DNA of 64,000 nucleotides from Tetradesmus obliquus. Taxonomy: Eukaryota > Chlorophyta > Chlorophyceae > Sphaeropleales > Scenedesmaceae. Below, one piece after another: positions 50,583 through 62,175 of this stretch. The notes beneath the pieces were generated by a model, which was given only the letters and a program-made list of their open reading frames with translations, ran no database searches and was not told where the DNA came from. The stretch spans positions 868,001 through 932,000 of the forward strand of contig CP126207.1 of assembly GCA_030272155.1 (NCBI GenBank), given 5' to 3'. The translations under genes and the position numbers were made by a program. Each line of letters begins with the position of its first letter. Within the stretch, counting starts at the first letter, position 1.

Positions 50583-51597
50583 AGAGGACAGCTAGGCAGG
50601 ACTGCTCAGGCAGCTTGCCACAGTCTAGGCTTGACCAAGAATGGAAGGGCGTACATCTTGCTGTACATTTATCCACAGGATTCGTGGTAATGGAACGCCA
50701 AGTTGGCTATGCTCAACGGTGACCTGCCAGCCGGCCTGTAACCATAGTGCAGGTCCGGACCTGGATCCAGGCTGGCAGGCAAGTGTCGCCAAAGGAGCAG
50801 CAGTCACTGCCATTGAGTGGCCATATGACGTGTCTTAATAACATGTATGCATTGTTATGCACAGCCCACAATGAGCAGCCGCTACACACCTGCATGGCAC
50901 TCCTGCACACGGTATGCAGGAGTGAGGCACTCCTCAGATGTGCATCATTGCTGCACACCTGCATGGCTTCACAACTTGCCAAACAGACTCTGTGAGACAA
51001 CAGCTGTAAGCACATCAGCTGCAGGATGCAGCGTTGCCCTGGGCGGGATTCCCATCTGGACGTCTATGAAACTCTCCTCTCTCATTACTGCTGCTGCCTC
51101 CATCATCCTGCCAGGCAGACATATGACTGGACCCAGGAGATCCAGAAATGGAAATAAATACTTGAAATAAATATCATTCTTCTGTCTGGGCAGAGCTCTT
51201 GCATTCCTATGCTCAAAGCGCCCAGGAAGTGGAGCTACCAGTACAGACCTGTACGTAGCTCCACTCGGGCCTAGGGCTGATCTGACGGTATGCTGGACTT
51301 CTGTAACTCATCTGCCCTCCAGCGATCTCTCCATGCTTATTCAGCAGTTTTTTCCTGATGGAGCCGCGGCAATTTCACGTCAACAACGTATGAGCTGACC
51401 AGAACGACTCACCGCAAGCTGCTGCTGGGCTACGTCAGCCACTGGATAACAGGCACTTTCAAACCTTTGAAATTCACCAGGCCGAAATCGTGTTGCTAAG
51501 CAGATGGTGCAAACAGCCTGACCTTACGTGCGTGAACAGTCGCTGCAGTCCCGTGTAGCATATGCAGCTGGCATGCCTCTTGATTTCACAGATGACA

Positions 51598-54500
51598 ATG
51601 AAAAAGCAAAGAAAGACGTGGAGTGGGGCTGCAGGCAAGACGAGAGTAGCTGTAGTGCTAGCGGCTTTGGTGTCTGCTTTGCTGGGTGCCCAGCTATGGG
51701 CTCAATGGAGCAGCACACATGATCTTGACACGATATCTTGGAAGATGAGGTGCGTCTCAACCTAAAGGAAGCAAATCAGTTACGCTGTCAGCCGACAGCT
51801 CAGTCAGCTGGCTGTATGCAGTGCCGCATCAGCAGCAACCAGCACTGCTGCTTGATCATGGCTCACTTGCAGGAGAGTTTGCTGCACTGCTGGATGTGAG
51901 AGCAGCGCCTGCATCGCCACGCCTGAACAATCTGCATGCACACCCTCCCTTCTCCACGCATCAGTCGCTGTCTGATCCCTGCATGCTGCCTACCAAAGCC
52001 CCACCCACCCGCCTTGCGGTCTGCTGTCGTCAGAATGCAATTGCGAGAGTGTGCATTCTTTTCTGTGGGGTTCACCCACTTGCTTTGTGGTCTCAGACCA
52101 TGAGGTCATCCATTGTTGTGGCTCAAACAGTGTAAGGTGGTGCCAAGACTCACATGAGACCACCCTCTTTTTCATTGCGTGTGACAATGCTGCATCATCC
52201 GGCACCTTGCTCCATATGTAACACCCTACACTGCTGTTGCATCCGCCGCCGTTCTTCTGCAAGCAGCTTTTGTAAAGCTCAGTCCGCTTTGGAACTTATG
52301 TGCTTGCTGCAGACTCTGCACATGATGTGCGCGGGTAACTGTGAAGATCACACTCTAGCTGCTGCGGTGGCTGCTTACAAAGAGCAGCACCTGCTGCTGC
52401 CTCCTGTCCTGCCATGCCTGGTACAGGGGAGTGCTCAGGGTGAAAGTGCCTGAGAGCAAGTGGAAGGAGCTTGAAAAGGCCAAACGCAGCATGCCAAAAG
52501 ACACCACGTACCAAAACATGACAGCGCAGCAGCTTCGAGAGGAGCTACCAGTGCGGGTGATTTCTCTCGCCCGTGCAACGGAGCGCCGCACAACAGTCAG
52601 CAAGGTCCTTGAAGCAGCAGGTGCGGCACGCGCAGGCACAAGTGTGTGCCATGTTTAGACACGCAGGCACAGACATGCTGTCCTGCAGCCTGCAGCTGTC
52701 ATGGCGGCAGCGCGCAATGCTGATGATGCAAGAAGGCGCACGCAGCAATGGTTGCAGCTGCATACCTACCATCAGCAACAGCTGCCTGCTGTGCTCAACA
52801 GGTGCTTTGCCATGCCTCGCGTGTTCAGCCAGTATGACTGTACGCGACAACACTGCACGCCCTGAGCCTGCGTTGCTCGCTGCCTCCTCTCATGCATGTG
52901 TGACCTCCGAGCTTGTGGACGCAGTTGATGCCAGTAATTTTAAAGAGTAACACGTCTATCCCAACAGCTGATGTCGAGAAGTGAGTATGCACAGATCAGT
53001 AGCAATGAGCACTGCCTTCTTGCATGTCATGCAGGTGTGACCTACGAGCTTGTGGATGCAGTTGATGCCGCCAACACATCCATCCCGCTTTCGGATGTCA
53101 AGAAGTGAGTAAGCGCAGTGCACTAACCCGGGCCTTTGAATGTCGCTAGCGTGCACCCAAGCCACGCTTCTGGCCTCTTGGACCCACCGTGTGGCATGCA
53201 GATCGGTATCACAGCGCAGGTCAGAGCGCAGAGCAGGCCGGCATGGCTGCTTCGCGAGCAAATGATGTAGCAGTACCAACCAGGTTGAACCTGAGAATGT
53301 GCTCTGCATGGCATGTCATGTGCAGAGCTCTGCATGGCATGGCATGTTTAAGGACGAATGTATACGCAGTTGATGCAAAGCTGCGCACCTTCAAGCAAAG
53401 CTGGACCAGGTGGACCCGCTCAAACCCTCATGTGCTGAGCTCTGAATGGCATGTCGTGTGTTTGCCGCACTCTCTGTCTGCGGGTCTGTCTGCAGGTTTG
53501 TGCGCGGCTACCGGCTCAGGCACTGGAAGGATGCTGAGAGATACAGGTTCCACCGTCAAAAGGTGGCTGTGGATGTGTCACACTACCAGAATCTAGATCG
53601 CATCCTCAAGGAAAACAGGACAGCAGTCATCTTGGAAGATGATGTCAACCTGCCTGAGGCGGGCAGAAACAAGGATGCATGGTACATCAGGGTGCTTGCA
53701 GCTCTGCAAGAGCTGCCTCAGGTGGGTGTGTCGGTCACAGCTGCAGTAATGATCTGTTAGTGACAAATGTCAGTAACAACTGCAGTGACAGCTCTGCACT
53801 GTAATGCGGGGATGGGCCAAAAAAGCCTGCCAAGATGTGAGACTGGCGATGGCAGCAGTAGATGGAGAGGGCAGTTGCAAGCACTGCAACTGTGGAATCA
53901 CAGCTAGACGCTCGTGGAAACTCACAGGCAGTACAAGCACATGCAGTACAAGCGTCAGGACAGGTTGCAGCAGCACAAGTTCCAGCAGTACAAGCATATG
54001 CAGTACAAGCGCACGCAGTGCAAGTGCATCCCGGACTAGTTGCAGCAGCACAAGCGCATGCAGTGCGAGTGCTTGCAGCGCAAGTGCAGTGAGTACAGGT
54101 TGCAGCAGCACAAGCGCATGCAGTGCGAGTGCTTGCAGCGCAAGTGCAGTGAGTACAGGTTGCAGCAGCACAAGCGCATGCAGTGCGAGTGCTTGCAGCG
54201 CAAGTGCAGTGAGTACGGGTTGCAGCAGCACAAGCGCATGCAGTGCGAGTGCTTGCAGCGCAAGTGCAGTGAGTACAGGTTGCAGCAGCACAAGCGCATG
54301 CAGTGCGAGTGCTTGCAGCGCAAGTGCAGTGAGTACAGGTTGCAGCAGCACAAGCGCATGCAGTGCGAGTGCTTGCAGGGCAAGTGCAGTGAGTACAGGT
54401 TGCAGCAGCACAAGCGCATGCAGTGCGAGTGCTTGCAGCGCAAGTGCAGTGAGTACAGGTTGCAGCAGCACAAGCGCATGCAGTGCGAGTGCTTGCAGCG

Positions 54501-55567
54501 CAAGTGCAGTGAGTACGGGTTGCAGCAGCACAAGCGCATGCAGTGCGAGTGCTTGCAGCGCAAGTGCAGTGAGTACAGGTTGCAGCAGCACAAGCGCATG
54601 CAGTGCGAGTGCTTGCAGCGCAAGTGCAGTGAGTACAGGTTGCAGCAGCACAAGCGCATGCAGTGCGAGTGCTTGCAGGGCAAGTGCAGTGAGTACAGGT
54701 TGCAGCAGCACAAGCGCATGCAGTGCGAGTGCTTGCAGCGCAAGTGCAGTGAGTACAGGTTGCAGCAGCACAAGCGCATGCAGTGCGAGTGCTTGCAGCG
54801 CAAGTGCAGTGAGTACAGGTTGCAGCAGCACAAGCGCATGCAGTGCGAGTGCTTGCAGCGCAAGTGCAGTGAGTACAGGTTGCAGCAGCACAAGCGCATG
54901 CAGTGCGAGTGCTTGCAGCGCAAGTGCAGTGAGTACAGGTTGCAGCAGCACACGCGCATGCAGTGCGAGTGCTTGCAGCACAAATGCAGTCAGTACAGGT
55001 TGCAGCAGCACAAGCCTCCGCTGAAATGACCTGCGCAGACATCGCACAGCCTTCAACTGCTGCGTAAACTGAAAGATTGCAGTGCAGTGGTTATGCAACG
55101 GTGCTTATTGTTTGTTTGCCTGCAACTTTCACTGCAGGACTGGGCTGTGCTGTACCGGAGTATTTGTTTGGACAAGCTGAAGAATGTTACTTATGTCTGC
55201 CTGCAAATCTGCCCTGCAGGATTGGGATGTGCTGTACGTGGACACCTGCACTGAGAAGCGCGGCGCAGTACTAGGTGACCACGTGAGGGTTGCACGGCAA
55301 GCATTGTGCACATTGGGATATATAGCAACGCCGCGCTTTGCGCGCAAGGCGCTGGCGCAGGTGAGGACATCCAACCTGCGCCTGCGGACGCCATTTGTCG
55401 ACCTTTTGTACGCCAACATGATAGAGCATTTGGAGGTGGCAGGGTATGTAGCTGCGCCGCCGCTAGCAGGCTTTTCAAGTGCAAAATCAACCATGGACTA
55501 TGCAGCCGCCTTTGCAAACCTGACTGAGTGGGACAAGTGGGTGATGGGCTGGCGGCGGTTGCATTGA
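51598..55567 (+). CDS. GT25-like glycosyltransferase, right copy, with a one-base loss in exon 4
   Basis: Same exon plan as the left copy: 51598-51749, 52427-52620, 53035-53104, 53150-53283, 53496-53721 and 55220-55567 (152, 194, 70, 134, 226 and 348 nt). Motifs: anchor VAVVLAALVSALLGAQLWAQ, VRVISLARATERR, ELVDAVDAANTSIPLSDVK, AVILEDDVNLPEAG, EWDKWVMGWRRLH. Exon 4 is one base shorter than on the left (CCACGCTTCTGG against CCACTTCTTCTGG), which shifts the frame before WPLGPTVWHAD. Its donor (ACCAG|GTTGAA) is intact and its phase fits exon 5. Thus each copy has one different apparent lesion. Intron 5 carries the expanded minisatellite. A partial look-alike of exon 6 start (GACTGGGCTGTGCTGTACCG) precedes the real one by 80 bp. 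Confidence 0.72.
52890..52990 (+). repeat. Decayed duplicate of GT25 exon 3 (right arm)
   Basis: TGTGACCTCCGAGCTTGTGG and the following GCAGTTGATGCCAG mirror exon 3 (53035-53104), then an in-frame stop. It still ends GTCGAGAAGTGAGTATGC, like the real donor. Confidence 0.8.
54001..55020 (+). repeat. 60-bp minisatellite, about 16 units, with 300-bp higher-order repeat
   Basis: The unit starts CAGTGCGAGTGCTTGCAGCG and ends CAGCAGCACAAGCGCATG. Fifteen near-identical units run from 54061 to 54960, with degenerate ones at each side. The variants GAGTACGGG (units at 54181 and 54481) and CTTGCAGGG (54361 and 54661) recur with a 300-bp period, so a five-unit block was copied as one. It lies in GT25 intron 5. 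The frames stay open on both strands (300-440 aa), an artefact of a unit divisible by three. Confidence 0.95.
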
Positions 55568-55802
55568 ATCGCTGCCTTTTGACCTACGAAACAGGTAGTA
55601 CCAGGGCCTTCGAACGAAGTACAACTGAGGACACACAACTGCATTGAAAACCGTTGACGGCGCGCATGTAAGTAAGCCGAGGACGCTGTTGGCACTTGTC
55701 ACTTGAAACTAGCTTTGACGGCTGTGTTGGAGCATATCTGCACACCTGCATTGCAGCGTACTTGCGGCTGCGATCACTGCAGTCACCGTGAGCTCTGTGC
55801 AA

Positions 55803-56710
55803 GAAGGCCCTGTGGTTTTGGCAGTTTCGGCAGAAGGCCCTGTGGTTTTGGCAGTTTCGTGCTTTTGTGCGGTCTTTGCATACACACACGGGTACTTTGG
55901 GTGGTGTTTTGCAGACGCTGGATGGCCTTGGCAGATTGGAGGATGCGGATAAGGGCAAGCCCCAGGCTGCCTTTCAAGCCTGGCTTTATCAGCAGTGGCA
56001 GAATCTGCCCTGCAACCCCAGGCAGGCTGGCTCGGACACAGTTGTTTGCTCTACATATGACAGCTGGTTTGCCTGCACGCCTTTTTCTGACCTCAATATG
56101 TCTCGCCCCGAGAGCTGGTGCTCTGATTATGTGCAGTACACAGCTGGCTTGAACAAGATGCACCTGTCATCTTTGATGCGCTTTCGTCTGGGATCTCATG
56201 ATTTGCGTGTGGCTACTGGTAGATGGGAGCGTGTGGACAACTCGCCGCTGCCCAGGCAGCTGCGACTGTGCCATCGGTGTGCTGCTGGCCAAGTTGAAGA
56301 CGAGTTTCACTTTGTGTTCGAATGTGAGGCATACGAGGCAGTTCGTGAGCGTTATTGGAAGCTTTTTGTCGATTTTGGTGGTTCTGATGGCCCTGGCAAT
56401 GCCGTGAGCCCTGGTGGTCGTAGCATGGCTGACTTTATGCAGCAGAGACAGAGCAGGGTTGCTGGCTTCATACATCACTGCTTTCTGGTTCGGGATAATT
56501 TTGAGACGATTGCTTTGCTTCCTGGCGACTCTAGTGCCTCAGAGACTGAGTACTCTGAGCTTGTGGAGGTCTCTGACACTTGATATCTGTCACCCCCCCC
56601 CCTTCTTTTGCAGAATTAGTTGGATTCTTGCTGGACCCCATGAGCCTTGTCTGGCTCCTTTGTGAGTGGGCCTGTGGCCCTACTTTGGTAACTGGTAACT
56701 GGTAACTGGC
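55803..56710 (+). mobile_element. 5'-truncated LINE, 3' part of ORF2
   Basis: A 238-codon frame (55867-56583) resembles the region after the reverse transcriptase in plant and algal non-LTR elements: SLMRFRLGSHDLRVATGRWE, RQLRLCHRCAAGQVEDEFHF and VFECEAYEAVRERYW, a zinc-knuckle-like C-x2-C...H...C pattern. No RT or endonuclease part is present. The tail ends in repeated GGTAACT units. The left arm lacks it (TGTGCAAAGCAGCTGATCGG is continuous there), so it entered after the duplication. The short direct repeat GCAAG at both sides may be the target duplication. Confidence 0.8.
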
Positions 56711-57817
56711 AAGCCAGTTGATCGGTAAAACAGGCAGGGTTCCCATCATGTAGCGCTTGAAGGTGGGCACCAGGGTGCTGCATTATATTCCGGATTGGCA
56801 TGCATGCATCATATTTGAGTGTAGCACTGCAAGTGCCGCCTTGCGGCGCTGTCAACCACTTCGTACGTTGCTGTTGCGTGACATCGCTGCAGCGGTGTCA
56901 CTGACGCACTGTTGTGACCCTTCGCCCTATGTGCACTGTTGCGGTGTCCGCATTGGGGCATCCGCACTGCTGGACATTGTGGCTGGGTTCTCCGCTTTAG
57001 TCATGCATGGAGGTGTAGTAGGTTGAGTGTGTGTCATCACTGCGTGGCAGTTGGTGCCATCTAGATGGTTTCCTGTGTCCTAGTGGAGTGGCTTGGAAGT
57101 GCACGGCCTGCCCCTGGGAGGGAGGGGGGGGGGGGGGGCGGGGAAGGGGGACGGGGAGGGGGCAGTAGGCCGCTGATGTCGTGCATGTGTGGTCGTGGTG
57201 GGTGAAACCAGGACAGACAATAGTAATGTAGGTTTCCTGTGTCCTTGTGGATGGTTCGGCAGTGCGCAGCCTGCCCCTGGAGGGGGGAGGAGGGGGGAGG
57301 AGGCCGCTGATAGCGTGCCTTTGTGGCCGTGTTGGCTGAGACGCGGACAGTTAGTAAAATGATGTGTTTTATTTATTACCAAGGGTGACCCATCACTGGA
57401 TGGTCACAAGCTTAACTGAAAGGATGTGTTGCCATACAGACAGCTGTGCAGCATTGCACATGGTGCTGTTCCTGGCGAATGGTGCAGCGCCAGTAGTTTT
57501 GGAGGCAGAAGGCGGGTTGTAGATGGTTGGCGTCGTACTTGAGCAGAAGTTATGCAGTCGGTACAGCAGTAAATGTAGGAATACAGATACTCAGTGCTGT
57601 GCAGGTTGTGCAGTGATGGAGCTGTCAGGAAGTTTGGTGAAGTGGGTTTCACAGTGCGGCATTTCTAGTAGGAGTCGGTATCCCAGGTTGATGAAGAAGG
57701 AAGAGAAGTGACAGCAAGTTGTTACGCGCAGCAGGGCTTGTACAGCTACTAGTTCAGAGAGTGACGACCGGGCTCAACAGCAAGCTTGAGTACCACTTAA
57801 GTACCAAGCTGTGGTTA

Positions 57818-57950
57818 ACCACGTGGTTGCCCAATGGGCCTGTCATTTGTTCAACACCGGGCTGTGTTCCCGTTGTGTAACACACCGTGGTTGCTTGCCG
57901 CTTGCCATGCATGCAACCAGATGACAATCACTCAGTCAACACATAGACAA
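57818..57950 (+). mobile_element. Second SINE family, copy 2
   Basis: CACGTGGTTGCCCAATGGGC, TGTTCAACACCGGGC, CACACCGTGGTTGCTTGCCG and GATGACAATCACTCAGTCAA match the minus-strand copy at 40235-40405. The B box has one change (TGTTC for GGTTC). It abuts the outer end of the inverted duplication. Confidence 0.75.
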
Positions 57951-58462
57951 AAAACTGCACACGCATCATCGCTAGCATTTAAATAATGACCTGCAGCATG
58001 CAGTAGGCTGGCAGATGCTGCAGGTAAACTCTAACCAGGCTCATTCACTTCACCGCCCACATATTGCCCAATGCAGCATGAAATGAAATGAGCGGATGTT
58101 GTGCATGGCTACTACCTCGTGTGTGACGGTGTGCATCGCCGCCCCCCCCCCCCCCCTTACGCGACACAAATTTGCTCGCCCGCAACACACAAAAGTAGCG
58201 CATGCACCGCAATATGGGCAGCATGTTGAAAAAAGTACGAGATACCACAATGCAGTTGTGCCACCGCAGCACATCAGCACAATGTCACGGCCCAATCGTT
58301 GTGAAGCCTGGTCGCTCACAACAGCAATCAGCGCGCTTCAAAGGCGCAATTCCTGCAGGCTCTACTTCACAAACACAGCAGGCCACGCCCCGCCAGACCA
58401 GCCGACTCGGATGAAAGCATGTCGCGATTGCCAGGAATGCGCCAAAAGCGTGCCTGACCCGC
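57951..58462. other. No gene recognised
   Basis: 3' flank of GT2-like B. A poly-C run (58141-58158) is the only notable feature. Confidence 0.4.
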
Positions 58463-59056
58463 TCACTTGCACAGCCCCAGGACCTTCATTGCCCTGTTGC
58501 GGCTGTAGTACACACCAGCAAAGATGGCCCCGCTCACCGCGCACGCCAGCAACAGCACACCCCCCACCCTGCTAACACCGCTAAAGCTGCCTCTATCAGC
58601 ACCCGCCCAAGACCGTCCTGTCAGCCCCGCCTGCTGCTGCCATTTGATGCCGATCGTTATGCGCTGGCCGCGGCGCTGCACAGGCACAACCGGCATCACC
58701 TGCCAATGCGGCACGTCCTGCAAGGTCTCAACTGCATCGCCTGCAGTGATCGCAGGAGTCGCTTCTTTGTGCCGCGCGTCCTGCGCTGCTGACACTCGGG
58801 CCTTTCCGATGTGCTCGAAGAGCCCTGTGTACCACTGCTTTTCTGGCTCGTAGCAGCTGCTTGGGTCCCTGCAGATGTATGCCACATGCCAGCCGTCTGC
58901 GCACGCCTTAGCACTCCAATCGGCCTCTCCATCCACGTGTGGCATGCGCCCAAGCTGCTGCAGCCGGTCAAATGCCTTCAAGCTGGCGCCGTTTGTGTAA
59001 CCGCCCCATGGGTTGGAGGCGGGGTCGCACGTGGCCAGAAGCGTCTGCAGCGTGAC

Positions 59057-59087
<31 letters not shown>

Positions 59088-59743
59088 AGTGGGCCGCTGC
59101 GGCGGCCTGCTGCGGTGCTGCTGCTGCTGCTGCGGGGGTCTGGGTCTCCTGCAAGCTGGAACTGCTGCTGCTGCCAGCTGGCGTTGAGGTGCATGCGGAA
59201 GCCGATGTGGGTGTCCCGCAGCCACACTTCAAGCAGGCGCTCTTCGCGCTGCAGCAGCTGCATTGCTGCCCGCATGATGGGCACTGCCGCAGGCCAGCTG
59301 CTGCTGCGAGCCTGCCAGTCGTCCTCCAAACTGAGCACATACGGCGCGCCAGTGACCGCGCACATGTCGAAAAAGAGAAGGTTGAAGCCACGTGACAAGC
59401 CAACGCCTTGCTCCAAGTGCACTAGGCGTATGCGCCCAAGGAAGCGTAGAGGCGCCAGCTCTGATGTGATGTTAGCAAGTGGTCCAGGCCCTGAGCCGTT
59501 GTCCAGGATTTGTAGCGTCCAGGGGATGTCCGGCTCTACTGCTGTCATGTAGGAAATGAAGGAACGCACGCTCGGAACGAGGTAGTGTGGCCTGTTGAAG
59601 GACAGCATGGCTGCACAGATGAGGGGGCTGCCTGTTGCTGCTGTCACAGCAGTGGCTACTGCTCCAGCTGTGCCTGCTATGCAACTGCTAGTCAACAGCA
59701 GGGCTAGCAGCGTGCTCAAAACTCGCCCATGATTAAAATCCAT
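58463..59743 (-). CDS. GT2-like glycosyltransferase B, type II membrane protein
   Basis: Single exon, 426 aa, from the ATG at 59743 (MDFNHGRVLSTLLALLL; an upstream in-frame start would add 34 residues without a signal). Motifs: LICAAMLSFNRPHYL, LQILDNGSG, GVGLSRGFNLLFFDMC, YVLSLEDDW (DXD-like), NPWGGYTNGASLK, VAYICRDPSSCYEP. Near the C-terminus a hydrophobic stretch (GGVLLLACAVSGAIFAGVYY) is followed by basic residues. Paralog of GT2-like A, which has an intron near its 3' end. The pair faces each other across the inverted duplication at equal distances (about 650 bp outside each arm). A polymorphic-looking CTG run codes Gln near 59060-59085. Substrate unknown; a wall or secreted-glycan role is inferred. 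Confidence 0.84.
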
Positions 59744-61056
59744 GTTTGAGTGGCGACAGTGGACAGGGCGACACGCGTTCGTAGTCAAATGCTGCCATAC
59801 GCCGTTGCTGCTAGATTGAACATTGGACGTGTGTACTGCAGTCACAAAGTGCGTTGATCGAGATCATCGAACAGTATCAGTCGTAACATTGTTGGCGTGA
59901 TGATAGCGTAACCAACAACGTTGTTGCCTGGCACATGGATTCGCTCAGCAGTGCTTGTATGACCTCACGGTGGGCCACCCGACACCCATCAGCTGGAAAG
60001 GCCTCGGATCTAATTCAACTGAAACATTTTAAGAGATCTTAGTAACTCGCTGCAAGCCACACCGCGTGCGTTGAGGTTTGAAGGTTGCGCGCCCTTCAGC
60101 TTTATAAAGAAAGTTGCCGAATTGCATTCATTACAAGCATAAGCATGATGCAACATAATGCGTACTCACATGGCAAGAAGTGGTCCCCCGAAAGGCCACC
60201 ATGGCTGCTGAACCTCAGATTAGCATGTGCAGCTCCTGCTTCTGCTCCTATGTTGCCTAGTATTACCTGCAATTATAACAACACCTGGTCAGCGCCGTCC
60301 CGAAGAGCCACGATGCCCTTCGGCGGCAACGGCACTGACGGTCTTCGATCCTCTTGTAGTCCGTGGTAGCCTGGGTAGTGACACCTTGTCAGTGACTCCA
60401 CTTGGTTGACACCGCAGCTCAGATTGAAGTTGAAGTTTTCCTCGCAAGAAGCAGGAGTGGCAGTAGTGTAAATTGCATGTAATGGGGGAGTGTGTATGCC
60501 TGCTTTACCGGTTCGTACTACTGTCATTCAAAGTTGACTGTCCTAGTGACCATGTATGGCCTTGTGTAAATTTTGTCGTCCTTTATCAGACGACGGGCGC
60601 TCAGCGCTCCCCATCGTCACGTGCGAGTGATTGATGGATGTGTTATATGCATTGAGGATACCTCCTAGGTGCATGAGCACTTACTCCTCCCCTGACAGTA
60701 TAGGCATATGTTTAGTTCCCTGTTTATGAGCGCGGTCACATGATATAAAGAAAGTTGCCGATGACATCACATAAAGAAAGTTGCTGATTGCATTTAACTA
60801 CAGTATGTTTTGATAATTTGCTGTGACATGGTTGGTTTGGCTTTTGTAATAAAATGATTCTACGCATGGTAATAACACATTTTTCGCGCACCTTCCAGCC
60901 ATGTTTGTCCAGACGTCCTCAGCCTAAGGCTCCTTGCTGTGACATGTTTGGGAACCATATACAACTGCAACTTTGGCAAACATACAGAGTTGAACGTATT
61001 AACCTCAATATAACGTCAGTCACTGTTAAACACTCAATACAACCCCAACTGCCGAA
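59744..61056. other. No gene; dispersed repeats
   Basis: 60107-60205 repeats the leader found at 47322-47415 (GTTGCCGA, TTGCATTCATTACAAGCATA) up to ATGGCTGCT at 60201. AAAGAAAGTTGC words also occur at about 60744-60790. On the minus strand 60270-60440 reads open (NFNLSCGVNQVESLTRCHY) and looks like the tail of a retroelement, but I cannot prove it. Confidence 0.4.
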
Positions 61057-61400
61057 TCACAGTGATGCGGGCTCGGCTCTAAATTCCTCAGGAAACAGCA
61101 CCCAAAATTTCTGCATGATATCCTCATACAGGGATTTTGGATGCACCGCCCCAAACATGTCTGGGTGTAACCGCAGGAAACGCAGAAGCTTCCTTTGCAG
61201 CCCAGGTAGCGGGTAGCCATTGAGATGCATGCGTGCCATCAATAAACCACACTCCTGAACAAAATTACCTCTATCCTGTATCAATTCTCTGTACCTATGC
61301 AGCTGGCCCATCAAAATGCTGTTCAGCTGGGTATGGTACAAACGTAGCATCTGCATTTTGCAACAAATCAACACAGCTTGCAAGCAGACAGCCATGCTGG
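61057..61400 (-). mobile_element. Reverse-transcriptase C-terminal fragment, possibly Penelope-like
   Basis: On the minus strand a frame reads LNSILMGQLHRYRELIQDRG, then NFVQECGLLMARMHLNGYPL and a basic helix. The pattern G-Q-x2-R-Y-R ... F ... L ... G-Y-P is typical of the thumb region downstream of the RT core in Penelope-like elements. No catalytic RT core (YADD-type) was found upstream, so this is a fragment. Other LINE types are possible. Confidence 0.4.
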
Positions 61401-61473
61401 CATAGCAACCTGCTGTATGTGGCAGGCACAGTAAGGCACAGCTGCCAGTGCTGCTGCTTTGGTTTGCTTGCAT

Positions 61474-62175
61474 CCCAACTGCACAGCAGGGCCCCCACCT
61501 GCCAGCAGCAGCAGCTTCAAACTGCTAGTAATTTTGAGCTCCAGAATTCGCCTTGATCACACAAGAAGGATGTTTGCAGGAAACTGTGTAGAATACTAGT
61601 CCTCAACAAACTCTGTGCAGCCACACTAGCTGCACGCGCGCAGCAGCTGCCGGTGGGCCTGAAGCGGTGTTGCGCACTATGTAACAGATATGACAGTTGA
61701 AACTGTATGTGCAGCGCACAGCGCCAAGCAGCAGAGCGCAACAGCAGCGGCAGGGCACTTGGCACACCAGAACTGCAGTGCCTGATCAGCCAGCAAGGGA
61801 AGCCCAGAAGTATTACATTACACATCAAAACATGTTGCAGGCAGCAGCACCCACAGCAACACTCTACAGCGCAAGTTAACATATGTAACAGTCGAGTCGG
61901 GGCACTTCAGGGCAACGTGTTTTTAGCTCTTTTCTTGCAGTACACTGTGCCACTGCTAACAGCTCAAATTGATTTAGATTCGTCGTTGAAAGCTTGACAT
62001 TTATATGTAGGCCACTTGTTCGCTACGTTTGTACCATGCCCAGCTGAGACGGGTCAAACTCCATGATGCCGCAGGCTGTTGTTTGACCTGACCAGTTACT
62101 TCTGTTCACACTGCTGCTAGAAGCACAGCTAACATATCCATACGTTTTGGATTCATGCCTGCAGGGGGGCTGTCC
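61474..62175. other. No gene recognised; upstream of the transposase
   Basis: May contain the 5' end and inverted terminal repeat of the transposon below. I could not identify the terminal repeat because the other end lies outside the window. Confidence 0.35.

Larger units (their letters stand above)
47605..57815 (-). repeat. Right arm of the large inverted duplication
   Basis: Reverse-complement counterpart of 18136-23735. It is longer because of three additions absent on the left: the CACTA element (47864-50582), about 13 extra minisatellite units (within 54001-55020) and a LINE tail (about 55803-56710). Very G-rich tracts (57120-57175 and 57278-57300) occur near its outer end; the left arm has C-rich equivalents but without the long pure run. 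Confidence 0.88.

Noticed and set aside
53735-55098. Open frames of 300-440 aa on both strands
   Set aside because: They run through the 60-bp minisatellite, whose length keeps every frame open; the proteins are simple repeats in five frames at once.
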